Source: a virus
Reading direction: 5' to 3' (one strand)
DNA: 27,862 bases
Virus record (IMG/VR): IMGVR_UViG_3300047678_000450
Location: 1 to 27,862 of that record
Shown here: positions 5,614 to 12,790 of the stretch, one piece after another
Numbering within the stretch: position 1 is the stretch's first letter
Layout: each line of letters begins with the position of its first letter
Position numbers and translations under genes: made by a program
Notes under the pieces: generated by a model
The model's database searches: none
The model's input: only the letters and a program-made list of their open reading frames with translations
What the model was told of the DNA's origin: nothing

Positions 5614-5821
5614 CGGCGTGCACCTCCGGGAGTGCGATGTCCTCGACGGGGATCCGCTCCCCGACGCGTGCGATCCACGCGTCCATGAACGCGGCGCAGG
5701 CCGCTTGCCGCTCTTGGTCGAGTGCCGCGGTGATCCGCTCGACGGCGGGCTCCCAGGCACCGTACCGGGCCTCGCGGGCGAGCTGCTCGGCGAGTTCACG
5801 CGTTGTCAGGATGTTTCTCAT
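5600..5821 (-). CDS. Small helical phage protein, 73 residues
   Basis: Starts MRNILTTRELAEQLAREARY at ATG 5821, with GGAGG six bases upstream and a four-base ATGA overlap with the nuclease gene. The first 20 residues (TTRELAEQLARE) resemble the opening of a small helix-turn-helix of the excisionase type, but the expected second helix with Arg-Pro-wing residues is not clear. The rest is helical. The position next to a recombination nuclease and upstream of the recombinase makes an accessory DNA-binding role possible. Confidence 0.55.
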   Translation of the reverse strand: MRNILTTRELAEQLAREARYGAWEPAVERITAALDQERQAACAAFMDAWIARVGERIPVEDIALPEVHADAAS

Positions 5822-6663
5822 GAGGCCTCCGGGTAAAACGGTACGCGCCCCCCGTACTCGGACTCGCAGAGATCGGCGAATCCGCACATGAGGCGGTTGC
5901 ACGAATCCGCGCAGCGATTCGGCAGGTAGACGCCGCTGCGCATGCCCTTTTGCGCGGACTGCAGCAGCGTCGTCGCGAGCAGCTCGTCGCTGTGCGTGAT
6001 GCGATCCTCAATCGTCACGAGCTGCGGCTTATTCTTCGTCTTGACGAGATAGTCAACCGCGATGGCGCCGGACGCGCCGGGCATCGCCATCGCGTAGATC
6101 GTCAGTTGGACGCGATGCGCGGTGAGCATCCCGCCGGGCTTCCGGCAGATCGTTTTCGTGTCGCGGATCCGCCCGTTCGACTCGATGAGATCGAGGCGTC
6201 CCCGGACGCGGACGCCTCCGATCTCCGCGCCCGCGGGCAGCTTGACTTCGGCTCCCGCCGGGTCAATGAAAGGCGCAACCTCCGCCATGTACTTTGCGAC
6301 GAGCGCGGATCCGCGCTCGCGGAGTTCGTCGGGATCGTGGCGGGCGGTGAACTGCACGGCCTTCGACTCTTCGCGCCAGCTTGCGCGGAAGACATCGACG
6401 GCGTGCTCCGCCGGCAGGATCGCGCCGCTCGCGATCTGAACGTTGTGCGCGTGCCCGGTCGCTTCGTGAACGGCGCGCCCCATCGCGCTGGCGACAGTGC
6501 CGGGCTCGTCGATACCCCAGACCTTGCGGAATGCCCAACGGGCCGGGCATTCCATGTAGGTCGTGAGCTGAGAGGGGGACAGTTCGTCCCCCGGCCTTTC
6601 ATCGCGCTCGGCCTCGTAGTTGTCCGGCGCGTGCTCAATCAGGTCGATCACGTTGAGGCTCAT
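5818..6663 (-). CDS. Cas4/RecB-like PD-(D/E)XK nuclease with Fe-S cysteines
   Basis: 281 residues from ATG 6663 with a good GGAGG site. The N-terminal LSPSQLTTYMECPARWAFRK is the typical opening of RecB-family nucleases, with C39. The catalytic line-up follows: H66 in GRAVHEA, D158 in GRLDLIE, D168-T-K170 (the D-x-K motif) and Q186 in HRVQLTIY. Four cysteines near the C-terminus (C251, C255, C260, C266) with C39 fit the 4Fe-4S staple seen in Cas4 and AddB. Such enzymes resect DNA ends as 5' to 3' exonucleases in recombination and replication. It sits between a zinc-finger-like gene and small proteins, two genes downstream of an OB-like protein, suggesting a phage recombination module. There is no cas1 or CRISPR array in the window, so it is not part of a CRISPR system here. 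Confidence 0.85.
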   Translation of the reverse strand: MSLNVIDLIEHAPDNYEAERDERPGDELSPSQLTTYMECPARWAFRKVWGIDEPGTVASAMGRAVHEATGHAHNVQIASGAILPAEHAVDVFRASWREESKAVQFTARHDPDELRERGSALVAKYMAEVAPFIDPAGAEVKLPAGAEIGGVRVRGRLDLIESNGRIRDTKTICRKPGGMLTAHRVQLTIYAMAMPGASGAIAVDYLVKTKNKPQLVTIEDRITHSDELLATTLLQSAQKGMRSGVYLPNRCADSCNRLMCGFADLCESEYGGRVPFYPEAS

Positions 6664-6872
6664 CCCAGGCCTCCAGCGGCGACGATCCGCGTAGCGTCCG
6701 CCTGGCGGTAGCCCTCGTCCAGTACCAGCGACTTGATCTCGGCGCGCTGCTCCGCAGTAAGCGGCGTGTGGCGCCAGCAGGGCCCGCCTTCCGTGCGCCA
6801 GAGGCACTTCGGGCAATAGCGGTGTGGATTCTCACGCTTGTGGATGGCGACCTTCGCGGCTACTGAGCCCAT
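6660..6872 (-). CDS. Small zinc-finger-like protein, 70 residues
   Basis: Starts MGSVAAKVAIHKRENPHRYC at ATG 6872, preceded by GGAGG. CPKCLWRTEGGPCWRH gives C-x2-C-x8-C-x2-H, a probable zinc site. The C-terminus (LTAEQRAEIKSLVLDEGYRQ then ADATRIVAAGG) looks like a helix-turn-helix. It overlaps the gene before it by 13 bases and the nuclease gene by four, so all three are likely translated together. Confidence 0.6.
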   Translation of the reverse strand: MGSVAAKVAIHKRENPHRYCPKCLWRTEGGPCWRHTPLTAEQRAEIKSLVLDEGYRQADATRIVAAGGLG

Positions 6873-7576
6873 TTCGTACCTCCGTTCACGAGCTGCTGCT
6901 GCTCGGCGTTTGGCGACATCGCGGCCAGGCCGCCGCCCATCTTCGAAAGGTTGATGAACAGCGTGGAGGCGAGGCCTTGGATGTCCTGGCTGGTCGGTTC
7001 GAAGGGGACGCCCTTTTTCTTGGCGTACGCGATCGCGCTGGCGGACGCGTCGATCGCCGCGATCAGGCAACCTGCGAGCGCCTGGCTGGCCAAGGTGTGG
7101 ATGGTCGGGCCCGGAGCGCCGGGCGCCGGACGCGCGGCCATCGGTACAACAGCCGGCGCGGTCGCGCGTTGCCGCCGGACCATTGCCACCGACGCCGCCA
7201 GGTCCTGGGTGAGTCCGGATTCATCGGTGAGGTCATCCCAGGAAACGGGCGGCGCGCCGTCCGTTGTGGCGGGCGTCGCCGGGCGCGGTTGGCCACCGCT
7301 CGCCTTGATACGCAACTCATTCTTGTTGCCGTTCTGCGCGCTGCAGAACGAGAATGGCTCACCGGCGCGCACGCCGGCGCGCTGCAACTTCTCGACGATC
7401 CAGGGATAGCTGTACCACGAGGCGTCCGTTATCGCCTTGTCGGCGGGCGCGAGGACATCGACACGCAACAGCACCTGGTCCTTGCCGAACTGCGATTGCT
7501 TCGGAGTGCCTTCGACACTCGCGAGGCGAAGCGTGTACTCGATGTTCATGAGCGGCGCAAATTTCTGGAATGCCAT
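6860..7576 (-). CDS. Possible single-strand DNA-binding or recombination accessory protein
   Basis: 238 residues from ATG 7576, directly after the upstream TAA and behind GGAGGTGA. The first 95 residues (starting MAFQKFAPLMNIEYTLRLAS) are beta-rich, with alternating segments (KDQVLLRVDVLAP, SWYSYPWIVEKL, EPFSFCSAQ, KNELRIKAS) compatible with an OB fold. A long Pro/Ala-rich linker (about residues 96-150) and a helical C-terminal part (TIHTLASQALAGCLIAAIDA) follow. The layout of fold, flexible linker and tail, next to a Cas4-like nuclease, suggests an SSB-like role. The acidic tip of true SSB is absent; the end is VNGGTKWAQ. Identity is uncertain. Confidence 0.55.
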   Translation of the reverse strand: MAFQKFAPLMNIEYTLRLASVEGTPKQSQFGKDQVLLRVDVLAPADKAITDASWYSYPWIVEKLQRAGVRAGEPFSFCSAQNGNKNELRIKASGGQPRPATPATTDGAPPVSWDDLTDESGLTQDLAASVAMVRRQRATAPAVVPMAARPAPGAPGPTIHTLASQALAGCLIAAIDASASAIAYAKKKGVPFEPTSQDIQGLASTLFINLSKMGGGLAAMSPNAEQQQLVNGGTKWAQ

Positions 7577-7801
7577 TTAGTTCACCTCCGAGGTGACGAG
7601 TTCGCGCGCATCGAGCGCGACTGCCACGATGTCCGCTGCGGGGCCCGTGGCTGTGATTTCTACCGAAACGATTTTGAGAACCGAGAGAGCGTCCAGTCCG
7701 GCGTCGAGCGAATCGACGAAGACATCCGTGTTGTCCGGGCCTTGGAGTCGCCACATGGGCGACCCGGCTACGGGAGTGAGGAGATAGAGGCCGCGCGTCA
7801 T
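7577..7801 (-). CDS. Small beta-rich phage protein, 74 residues
   Basis: Begins MTRGLYLLTPVAGSPMWRLQ at ATG 7801, which overlaps the previous stop by four bases. It is largely hydrophobic beta and helix (VDSLDAGLDALSVLKIVSVE), with no Cys and no charged patch. No family recognised. It ends one base before the start of the OB-like gene. Confidence 0.55.
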   Translation of the reverse strand: MTRGLYLLTPVAGSPMWRLQGPDNTDVFVDSLDAGLDALSVLKIVSVEITATGPAADIVAVALDARELVTSEVN

Positions 7802-8265
7802 GCCGCCACCGCCTCATAAATCCGGCGGAGCGTCGCCGCCGGGAGTGCGAATTCGTAGAACTCACCGAAACCCGCGCAATCGGCGCACCAAGCGCCGTCC
7901 TCGCTGTCCTCGACGCCGAATTCGTCGGCGCCGTAGCGGGCGCCGAGCGTGATGTTTTCGCCGCCGCACGCGGCGCAGCGGAGTTCGGTATCCTCGTGTT
8001 CGTCGTTGGGTGTGGTTCGCGCTGCGCTCTCGACAATCGCGGCGTCAGGGCTGGACCCCTGGCGCCGTCCTTGTTTTGCGCGAATCTCGGCTAGGCGAGC
8101 TTCCCGCTCGCGGAGGCCGCGCTCGTAGGACTCGCGGTATGGCTTCGTGATCGCGGCCTTGTAGGTGGCGTCGGCGACGATTGCCCGGGCGATTTCGGCG
8201 TCGCGCTTCGCGCGCTGCTCGGGCGTCGTGAGCGCCGCCACGTATTTCTGAAATGCGGTTGCCAT
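7798..8265 (-). CDS. Coiled-coil plus zinc-ribbon protein, first gene of the early operon
   Basis: 155 residues from ATG 8265, with GGAGAAAG about eleven bases upstream. Residues 1-70 are a charged helix (TTPEQRAKRDAEIARAIVAD, ESYERGLREREARLAEIRAK). The C-terminal half has CAACGG and CADCAG, two C-x2-C pairs about 30 residues apart around an acidic stretch (DEFGVEDSEDGAW), which is a zinc-ribbon arrangement. It is the first gene after the promoter at 8321-8349, where phages often encode an early regulator. Function is not recognised. Confidence 0.65.
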   Translation of the reverse strand: MATAFQKYVAALTTPEQRAKRDAEIARAIVADATYKAAITKPYRESYERGLREREARLAEIRAKQGRRQGSSPDAAIVESAARTTPNDEHEDTELRCAACGGENITLGARYGADEFGVEDSEDGAWCADCAGFGEFYEFALPAATLRRIYEAVAA

Positions 8266-8320
8266 CGTTGGTCTTTCTCCTTCCGCGTGTTTCGTGTCGC
8301 GCCCGACTGCTTACATGATG

Positions 8321-8349
8321 ATTATGTGCCTGTTGTACCGCTACGTCAA
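8321..8349 (-). promoter_or_regulatory. Early operon promoter
   Basis: Minus strand: TTGACG (8344-8349), exactly 17 bases, CATAAT (8321-8326). The spacer contains GTACAAC, the core of the GTTGTACGAT half-sites at 2333-2412, so a repressor bound there would block the promoter. TGTTGTA at 8331-8337 and TACAACA at 8370-8376 form a distant inverted pair around the -35 region. Confidence 0.65.
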
Positions 8350-8409
8350 GCATAAAATGCCCGTATCACTACAACAAAAAAGGGCTAGTCATAGCGCTAT
8401 GATAAGAAC

Positions 8410-8619
8410 GTGGCGAAGAAGAACAAACACGCCGTGGCACTGGGAAGCCTCGGCGGGAAAGCGCGTGCTGCCGCGCTAAGCGATACGGAGCGAAGTGAGG
8501 GTGCGCGCGTCGCTGGCCTTGCAGGCGGGGTAGCACGCGCAGCTAAGCTGACGCCAGAACGGCGCAAGGAGATCGCGGCCAAGGCGGCCGCGACGAGGTG
8601 GGCGAAGAAAAACCTGTGA
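8410..8619 (+). CDS. Small basic KGG-like, histone-H1-like protein
   Basis: 69 residues from GTG 8410: it begins as MAKKNKHAVALGSLGGKARA and continues with repeated Gly-Gly/Ala-Arg units, LAGGVARAAKLTPERRKEIA, ending AAKAAATRWAKKNL. Short proteins with this pattern (VALGxxGGxKGGKARAxxLTPEER...ARWxK) occur widely in Acidobacteriota, Cyanobacteria and others and are usually unnamed; they are presumed nucleic-acid binding. A TATGAT hexamer ends six bases before the GTG with no ribosome site between, so the transcript may be leaderless. It is divergent from the early operon, the place where phages often keep a repressor; a regulatory role is speculation. Confidence 0.7.
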   Translation: MAKKNKHAVALGSLGGKARAAALSDTERSEGARVAGLAGGVARAAKLTPERRKEIAAKAAATRWAKKNL

Positions 8620-8670
8620 GTTTCTAGATTTGCGTGAGATCTTTGGTCCCGCGAAACACACTATATAGTC

Positions 8671-8808
8671 ATGTTGGAGCGGGCAAGCTACGTCTATTCG
8701 CTGGCGGGTGTCTCATTGTTTTTGGCTGTGGCGTTGCTTGACGCCATCGCGACCTGGCGCAGGTCGGCGAGGATGACGGAGCGAAACCTGCGCAAGCGCT
8801 CCCAGTAG
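8671..8808 (+). CDS. Tiny single-helix membrane protein, 45 residues
   Basis: Starts at ATG 8671 as MLERASYVYSLAGVSLFLAV, continues ALLDAIATW and finishes with a basic tail (RRSARMTERNLRKRSQ). One membrane helix (about residues 8-28) with positive charges after it predicts a cytoplasmic C-terminus. A TATATAG sequence stands four to eight bases before the ATG and there is no ribosome site, so expression may again be leaderless. It follows the basic KGG-like gene on the same strand. The coding call rests on protein character only. Confidence 0.45.
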   Translation: MLERASYVYSLAGVSLFLAVALLDAIATWRRSARMTERNLRKRSQ

Positions 8809-8828
8809 AGATCGGGCTCTATCGGGCC

Positions 8829-9182
8829 TTAGGAGGAAGCATATCCTGATGCTTCCTTCTTCTGGATTCGTCGCCCATATCCCCGGCCTTTCGGGCGCCC
8901 GGCGTTGTGGTAGCGCGGCAGGCCGAGCGCGTGCTTGCGGATCGAGTCCATCGCCTCGCGCAACGTGCTCTGCACCGTACCGCCGCTGATTCCAAGGATC
9001 GCGCCGATCTGGCGATAGGTCAGCACACGGACACCACCCTCGCCCTCCGGCCTCAGAGCGAGCTTCACGATGTCGCGCCGACGTTTGGTCTGGCGGCTCA
9101 ACTCGCGCGCAATGACGGCCTCGACGAGCGGGGGCTCGTCGAGTGTTGGGGCGTGAAGAATGTAGAGCTCGAGGAGCGTCAA
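8829..9182 (-). CDS. Sigma-region-4-like helix-turn-helix regulator
   Basis: 117 residues from a TTG at 9182 that overlaps the preceding stop (TTGA). The frame is open further upstream, but that part lies inside the neighbouring gene. Residues 52-85 (VLTYRQIGAILGISGGTVQS then TLREAMDSIRKHAL) form a clear helix-turn-helix of the sigma-70 region 4 type, which contacts the -35 element. Before it comes a helical part (LVEAVIARELSRQTKRRRDI), and after it a basic tail (GRPKGRGYGRRIQKKE). It lacks region 2, so it would be a partial sigma or an activator rather than a full sigma factor. It sits between the early and late operons, where phages keep late-gene regulators. Confidence 0.7.
   Translation of the reverse strand: MTLLELYILHAPTLDEPPLVEAVIARELSRQTKRRRDIVKLALRPEGEGGVRVLTYRQIGAILGISGGTVQSTLREAMDSIRKHALGLPRYHNAGRPKGRGYGRRIQKKEASGYASS
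8834..8857 (+). terminator. Terminator-like hairpin for the plus-strand small genes
   Basis: AGGAAGCAT, loop ATCCTG, ATGCTTCCT, followed on the plus strand by TCTTCT. It lies 26 bases after the stop of the 45-residue gene and overlaps the last codons of the convergent regulator gene. The T-rich tail is interrupted, so termination may be partial. Confidence 0.45.
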
Positions 9183-9472
9183 GCGCTCGCCGCGGCTTCG
9201 GATTCGAGCTGCTGCTGTCTGCGCAGCGCGGCGCCAGTGGCGATAACGGTGTACTTCGTGCCACCGTTCCAGTCGGGGTACCACGATCCGCCCTGACTTT
9301 CGAGCACCGCCGACTCCTCGTCGGTGAAGCTCTTGCCATCGACCGAGTCGCCGTAAAGACCGCTCGGCGCTTTGCCGGCGGCGAGCTCGGAGCGCAGGGT
9401 GTCGACGCTCTTCATTCCGTGCGGATGCTGGCTCTCGGATCCGCCAATTCCGGTGTAGGTGAGGGCTGCCAT
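9179..9472 (-). CDS. Unknown 97-residue phage protein
   Basis: ATG at 9472, beginning MAALTYTGIGGSESQHPHGM. The protein is polar, with many Gly and Ser and the segment GGSWYPDWNGGTKYTVIATG, followed by a helical Gln/Glu/Ala-rich end (ALRRQQQLESEAAASA). The promoter at 9479-9507 puts the transcription start at or next to the ATG. It overlaps the sigma-like gene by four bases, so both form one short transcript. No family recognised. Confidence 0.6.
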   Translation of the reverse strand: MAALTYTGIGGSESQHPHGMKSVDTLRSELAAGKAPSGLYGDSVDGKSFTDEESAVLESQGGSWYPDWNGGTKYTVIATGAALRRQQQLESEAAASA

Positions 9473-9478
9473 GAATCG

Positions 9479-9507
9479 ATTATGCCGAGTTTGAGTTCAC
9501 TACGCAA
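9479..9507 (-). promoter_or_regulatory. Promoter of the 97-residue/sigma-like gene pair
   Basis: Minus strand: TTGCGT (9502-9507), 17 bases, CATAAT (9479-9484). Only CGATTC separates the -10 element from the ATG at 9472, so the mRNA should start at or within a base or two of the initiation codon. Confidence 0.6.
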
Positions 9508-9670
9508 GATCGGAAATTCCCGGGCATCTATGCCCCGAGGAATACCTACCATAGCCGCGCGTTGGATAGCTCCAGGGCTACCAGCACGGGCGTGGCGCAG
9601 AGCGCCACAAAACGGGAATCCAGTTGGATGGGCCGGACCACTACTTTCGTTCCTACCGGACTGCCGTCTG

Positions 9671-9699
9671 ATCCATGGGGGAGTCATTCCCTCATGGAT
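9671..9699 (+). terminator. Hairpin with T-rich tail in plus orientation
   Basis: ATCCATGGGGGAG, loop TCA, TTCCCTCATGGAT: 13 pairs including G-T wobbles, followed on the plus strand by TTCTCTTTTC. No plus-strand gene leads into it, so it would act against antisense transcription, or the fold may serve the minus strand. Confidence 0.4.
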
Positions 9700-9732
9700 T
9701 TCTCTTTTCGTGACCCCTCAGAAACGACAAAT

Positions 9733-9760
9733 GCGGCCCCAGGCCGAAGCCCGGAGCCGC
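9733..9760 (-). terminator. Intrinsic terminator of the virion operon
   Basis: Minus strand: GCGGCTCCGGGC, loop TTCG, GCCTGGGGCCGC. All twelve positions pair (two as G-T wobbles) and the UUCG tetraloop is exceptionally stable. It is followed by ATTTGTCGTTTC. It lies 173 bases after the stop of the TIGR03790 gene, the last gene of the operon. Confidence 0.75.
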
Positions 9761-9983
9761 CGTCTATTGAATCTGGATTGCGCGTTCTATTGCATTTGGA
9801 GAATCGGACCTCTCCGCGTCGCTTTTGCGTCGCCACCTTGCCCTGCGTGGAGATCGCACTCCCTTCGCACACCTGGAGCCGCCGTCTATTGCATCCGGTA
9901 TTGCATCTATTGCATCTGGGAGTTGCCCGCGCTTATCGCGTCGCCACCTTTCCACGGGTGGCGATCGCGCCCCGAGTTCGCAC
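9754..9983. repeat. Imperfect tandem duplication (two copies of about 110 bp)
   Basis: Copy 1 (9754-9870) and copy 2 (9876-9983) both start GAGCCGCCGTCTATTG, carry TCTATTGCAT units, share CGCGTCGC or TGCGTCGCCACCTT in the middle and end TTCGCAC. Copy 2 includes the last 17 codons and stop of the TIGR03790 gene; copy 1 lies between that stop and the terminator stem and preserves a recognisable translation (AISTQGKVATQ against [11 protein letters not shown]). Copies differ by indels and many substitutions. Confidence 0.6.
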
Positions 9984-11186
9984 GCTGGGCGGTCGCGCCG
10001 GTGGCGGCGAGCCCCACGGCTGGTAAAGCGGATCCCCTACCTGGACGAGCATCCATCGCACACCGAGCGCCGTGTTGCGCAAGAATGCGTCGCCGATCCG
10101 CGCGTGCTCGACGAAGAGATTGCGGAACAGCGGGCCGGTGCGGGTGTTGCCGAGCACGTATGGCTCAGCGACCACGCCGGACGTAGCGGCAAGCCCTGCC
10201 TTGAGTTCCTGATACCCCCACGTGCCGTGCGGGGTCGCCCCGGTGTACGGCGCTCGAAGATCGCCGATGGAGTAGGAGTCCACGTGGACGCCAATCGCGC
10301 CGGTCACCCACGAATACGTTCCGTTGCGTGATCCCGCGCCTCCGTACCAGCCGCCGAAGAACGCCGCGCCCGAGCAGCTCGCCGCGCCGGACTGGCCGAA
10401 CTCGACGACTTTGTTGTCGTACGCGCTCCCGCCAGTCCAGCCGCCTGCGGAAGCCACCGTGAGGATCCGGTAGATGTCCCAGTCCACCATCGGCGAGGTG
10501 CCGTACGAATACGACAGACCGTCGGCCTCGGGATCGACGGTGTAGTCCGTGTAGCCGGTGTCGGCGCAAACCTTGCCTGCGGGCCCGCCCGCGGACTCCG
10601 CCGTGATCGCTTGGTCGATCAGCCCTTGAGCCAGTGCCGAGGAGTCGCCGTCGATCCGCCAGACGCTGAACAGGTATTGCGTCGGGTTTGCGGTTCGCCA
10701 GTCCGCGAGCGAAACGAACGCCGGAAACGATTGTGACGGCCCCGTGTTGGCCGCCACGTAGTACGGGTGCGAGAACGCCGTGTAGGTTGGCGGGCGAGTC
10801 GGATAGATCGTCGAAATCGAATCGAACGCGTCCGCGAGGAACGAATCGATCGAGTAGACGAGCCCGTTTGGGTGATTGAATTTCAGTGGACGGACCCACG
10901 CCATCACGACATAGAGGATCGTGTCGCGCCCGACCGTGTCGATACACGTCTTGATCGGATCCCGCAACGTCGCGGTGTACTGCGCGAAGGTGATCTCGTT
11001 GGACGTATCGTCCGGGGGCGTCACGGCGCACATGTTGCCGGCAGGGATCGACCTGGCCGTCTTGTAGTAATTTGCGAGCGTGGAACTCGTCGACGAGGTC
11101 GACGAGTACACGACGAGCGTCCGAGACGCCTGCGCCATGAGACTGGCGGAAGCGATCAGCGCAACGGCGATTGCCTTGCTCATCAT
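9933..11186 (-). CDS. TIGR03790-family protein with signal peptide
   Basis: 417 residues. [20 protein letters not shown] is a Sec signal peptide with likely cleavage before SRTLVV. The body matches what I know of the TIGR03790 family: a segment like IPAGNMCAV early on, repeated Gly-rich strands ([16 protein letters not shown]) and the end [14 protein letters not shown] ... [20 protein letters not shown] then VGDPLYQPW. The family is widespread in Acidobacteriota and Verrucomicrobiota and has no established activity. The start overlaps the fibre gene by four bases, so it is made with the virion proteins. The last 15 residues ([15 protein letters not shown]) lie in a duplicated repeat and are probably acquired. 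Confidence 0.75.
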   Translation of the reverse strand: MMSKAIAVALIASASLMAQASRTLVVYSSTSSTSSTLANYYKTARSIPAGNMCAVTPPDDTSNEITFAQYTATLRDPIKTCIDTVGRDTILYVVMAWVRPLKFNHPNGLVYSIDSFLADAFDSISTIYPTRPPTYTAFSHPYYVAANTGPSQSFPAFVSLADWRTANPTQYLFSVWRIDGDSSALAQGLIDQAITAESAGGPAGKVCADTGYTDYTVDPEADGLSYSYGTSPMVDWDIYRILTVASAGGWTGGSAYDNKVVEFGQSGAASCSGAAFFGGWYGGAGSRNGTYSWVTGAIGVHVDSYSIGDLRAPYTGATPHGTWGYQELKAGLAATSGVVAEPYVLGNTRTGPLFRNLFVEHARIGDAFLRNTALGVRWMLVQVGDPLYQPWGSPPPARPPSVRTRGAIATRGKVATR

Positions 11187-12790
11187 GGCGCCGCCTGTGC
11201 GGTGAGTCTGGCGTTAACCAAGACCCACGTGTTGGCAAATGTATCGGATCCATCGGACCGCATCCTCTGGACCCGGACCTGGATCTGCTCGCCGGCCGCG
11301 CAACTCGTGTCCGGGACTGTGACGGTGGTCACGATGATCTTGTGGTCGCCCGAAATTGTGATCGTCGCGTTCGTCGCGGAGTTCGCTCCGTCCGTGTTCG
11401 CGTTGTCGCTTCCGCTCAGGCACACGGACTGAGCTTCTACATACACGTTTCCACTCGCGTTCGATGTCTCGCCGTAGCCTGCCCGCGGATGGGTTCTCGT
11501 GACCAATTGGAGCTGCAACGTTCCGGCAACGTATCCAACCGGCAGGATCGCGGAGAGTATCACCTTTGGCGTGCCTGTGCTTTTCGAAAACGTCGTGCCG
11601 TATTGCTTCCCGAGGACGCCGCTGTTCGAGATATCGACGACGGACACGCCGTCGGAATCGAAGTAATCGCCCATCGGGATCAGCAGGCCTCCCGTGGTGC
11701 GATATGTGCGAAATCCCTCGCTCCAATACACAGTCCCGCCGCCACCTCCGGACGGCGTGTACCACTCCATCTCCAGCAGCGTCGTGTTCGTGTCGTTTCC
11801 ACCACCGAACGCGACCGTCTGGCCGGTGGTGCGTGTCTTCACGCGCTTCACCTGGCCGGTCGCGCTGGCGGCCGCCGACGGTTCGATCTCGACGACGCTG
11901 GTCGTATGATTGTCGGGCGCCTGGCGCGAGTAGTATTTGAGGCTCGTTTTGGCGACAAGATCGATCACGCCGGACTGCGTCGCCTCGCCCGTCGAGGCGA
12001 GGGTCTTACACGTGAGCGAATCCTTCGACGCGCCCGACACGCTGCAGCCGGACGCCGTGACGGCCGCCGCCGAAGCACCACCGACGGTGACTCGATCTGC
12101 GACCTGGTCTGCCACGGTTCCACTCCCTGCTGGACCCGTCGCTCCGGTCGGCCCTGCGGGACCCGTCGCGCCTGTCGCGCCGTTCGCCCCGGCTGGTCCC
12201 GTCGGGCCCGCCGGACCAGTGGGTCCTGCGGGGCCGGTTGCGCCAGTTGGTCCCTGTGGGCCGGTCGGACCCGCTGGTCCCGTAGCGCCAGATCCGCCGC
12301 TTCCGCACTCGCCAGCAGTGCCATCGACGCGTACGCAGTCGGTGAGAGTGCCGGTGACCGGAGCGACAAGCCCGGCGCCGTCTGTCTTGAGCGCTCGGTT
12401 TGGCGTGTAGGGCGTGGCGGGATCCGGCTGCGCGCCGCCCATTGTCACGCGAACGTTGGCGACGGTCTGTTTCGCGCCGGAGTCCGGAACGGCCCACCAC
12501 TCACCCGGGGACGCTCCGAGGCCCGCCGACGTGCACTGGACACGATAGAACGTGCCGTTCGGCGTCCCGCCGACCGTGGGTTCTAGAGTGACGTCCAACA
12601 CTCCGCTGCGGATCGTGAGCACCTTGGAACCGCCCGCCACTGGACGTCCGTTAGCGGTCGCGAAACTCGCCCAGGAAATCGTGCAGGAGCCGTTCAGCCG
12701 GTTCCCCAAGCCGTCGTAGAGGGTGTCGGCCACCCGGGTGGCGGCGATTGTGCTGGCGGCCAGTGTGGCGCAAAGTATCAGGAGTCTCAT
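11183..12790 (-). CDS. Collagen-like tail fibre protein with signal peptide
   Basis: 535 residues. [20 protein letters not shown] looks like a signal peptide. Residues 22-118 form a beta-rich domain ([20 protein letters not shown] ... [12 protein letters not shown] ... EWWAVPDSG) of a kind I know from N-terminal parts of phage fibre proteins. Residues 168-222 are about 18 Gly-X-Y triplets ([16 protein letters not shown]), expected to make a collagen-like triple helix, followed by a beta-rich C-terminal part that could form the trimeric receptor-binding tip. It probably contacts the host surface. It overlaps both neighbours by four bases. The signal peptide is unusual for a tail component, which is normally assembled in the cytoplasm. 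Confidence 0.75.
   Translation of the reverse strand: MRLLILCATLAASTIAATRVADTLYDGLGNRLNGSCTISWASFATANGRPVAGGSKVLTIRSGVLDVTLEPTVGGTPNGTFYRVQCTSAGLGASPGEWWAVPDSGAKQTVANVRVTMGGAQPDPATPYTPNRALKTDGAGLVAPVTGTLTDCVRVDGTAGECGSGGSGATGPAGPTGPQGPTGATGPAGPTGPAGPTGPAGANGATGATGPAGPTGATGPAGSGTVADQVADRVTVGGASAAAVTASGCSVSGASKDSLTCKTLASTGEATQSGVIDLVAKTSLKYYSRQAPDNHTTSVVEIEPSAAASATGQVKRVKTRTTGQTVAFGGGNDTNTTLLEMEWYTPSGGGGGTVYWSEGFRTYRTTGGLLIPMGDYFDSDGVSVVDISNSGVLGKQYGTTFSKSTGTPKVILSAILPVGYVAGTLQLQLVTRTHPRAGYGETSNASGNVYVEAQSVCLSGSDNANTDGANSATNATITISGDHKIIVTTVTVPDTSCAAGEQIQVRVQRMRSDGSDTFANTWVLVNARLTAQAAP

Larger units (their letters stand above)
9473..9732. other. Gene-free interval between the late terminator and the regulator pair
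   Basis: It contains the promoter at 9479-9507, a small GGGCA-TCTA-TGCCC hairpin near 9521-9535 and a plus-oriented terminator-like hairpin at 9671-9699. A 91-codon minus-strand open frame crosses it but overlaps the promoter and has no ribosome site. Confidence 0.5.

Noticed and set aside
5818-6663. CRISPR-Cas locus suggested by the Cas4-like protein
   Set aside because: No regularly spaced repeats and no other cas gene are present; Cas4-like nucleases are common in phages.
6824-7819. Long plus-strand open frame of 331 codons opposite the OB-like gene
   Set aside because: It is antisense to several overlapping genes with good ribosome sites and reflects GC-rich codon structure on the other strand.
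318-8336. Exact 11-mer GTGCCTGTTGT shared by 318-328 and 8326-8336, both near minus-strand promoters
   Set aside because: Many 11-mer pairs are expected by chance in 28 kb, and the flanks do not match.
9412-9687. Minus-strand open frame of 91 codons upstream of the 97-residue gene
   Set aside because: It contains the promoter at 9479-9507, overlaps the real start at 9472 and has no ribosome site.
9754-9983. Template and variable repeats of a diversity-generating retroelement at the 3' end of the TIGR03790 gene
   Set aside because: The two copies differ by indels and all kinds of substitutions, not only at adenines, and there is no reverse transcriptase in the window.
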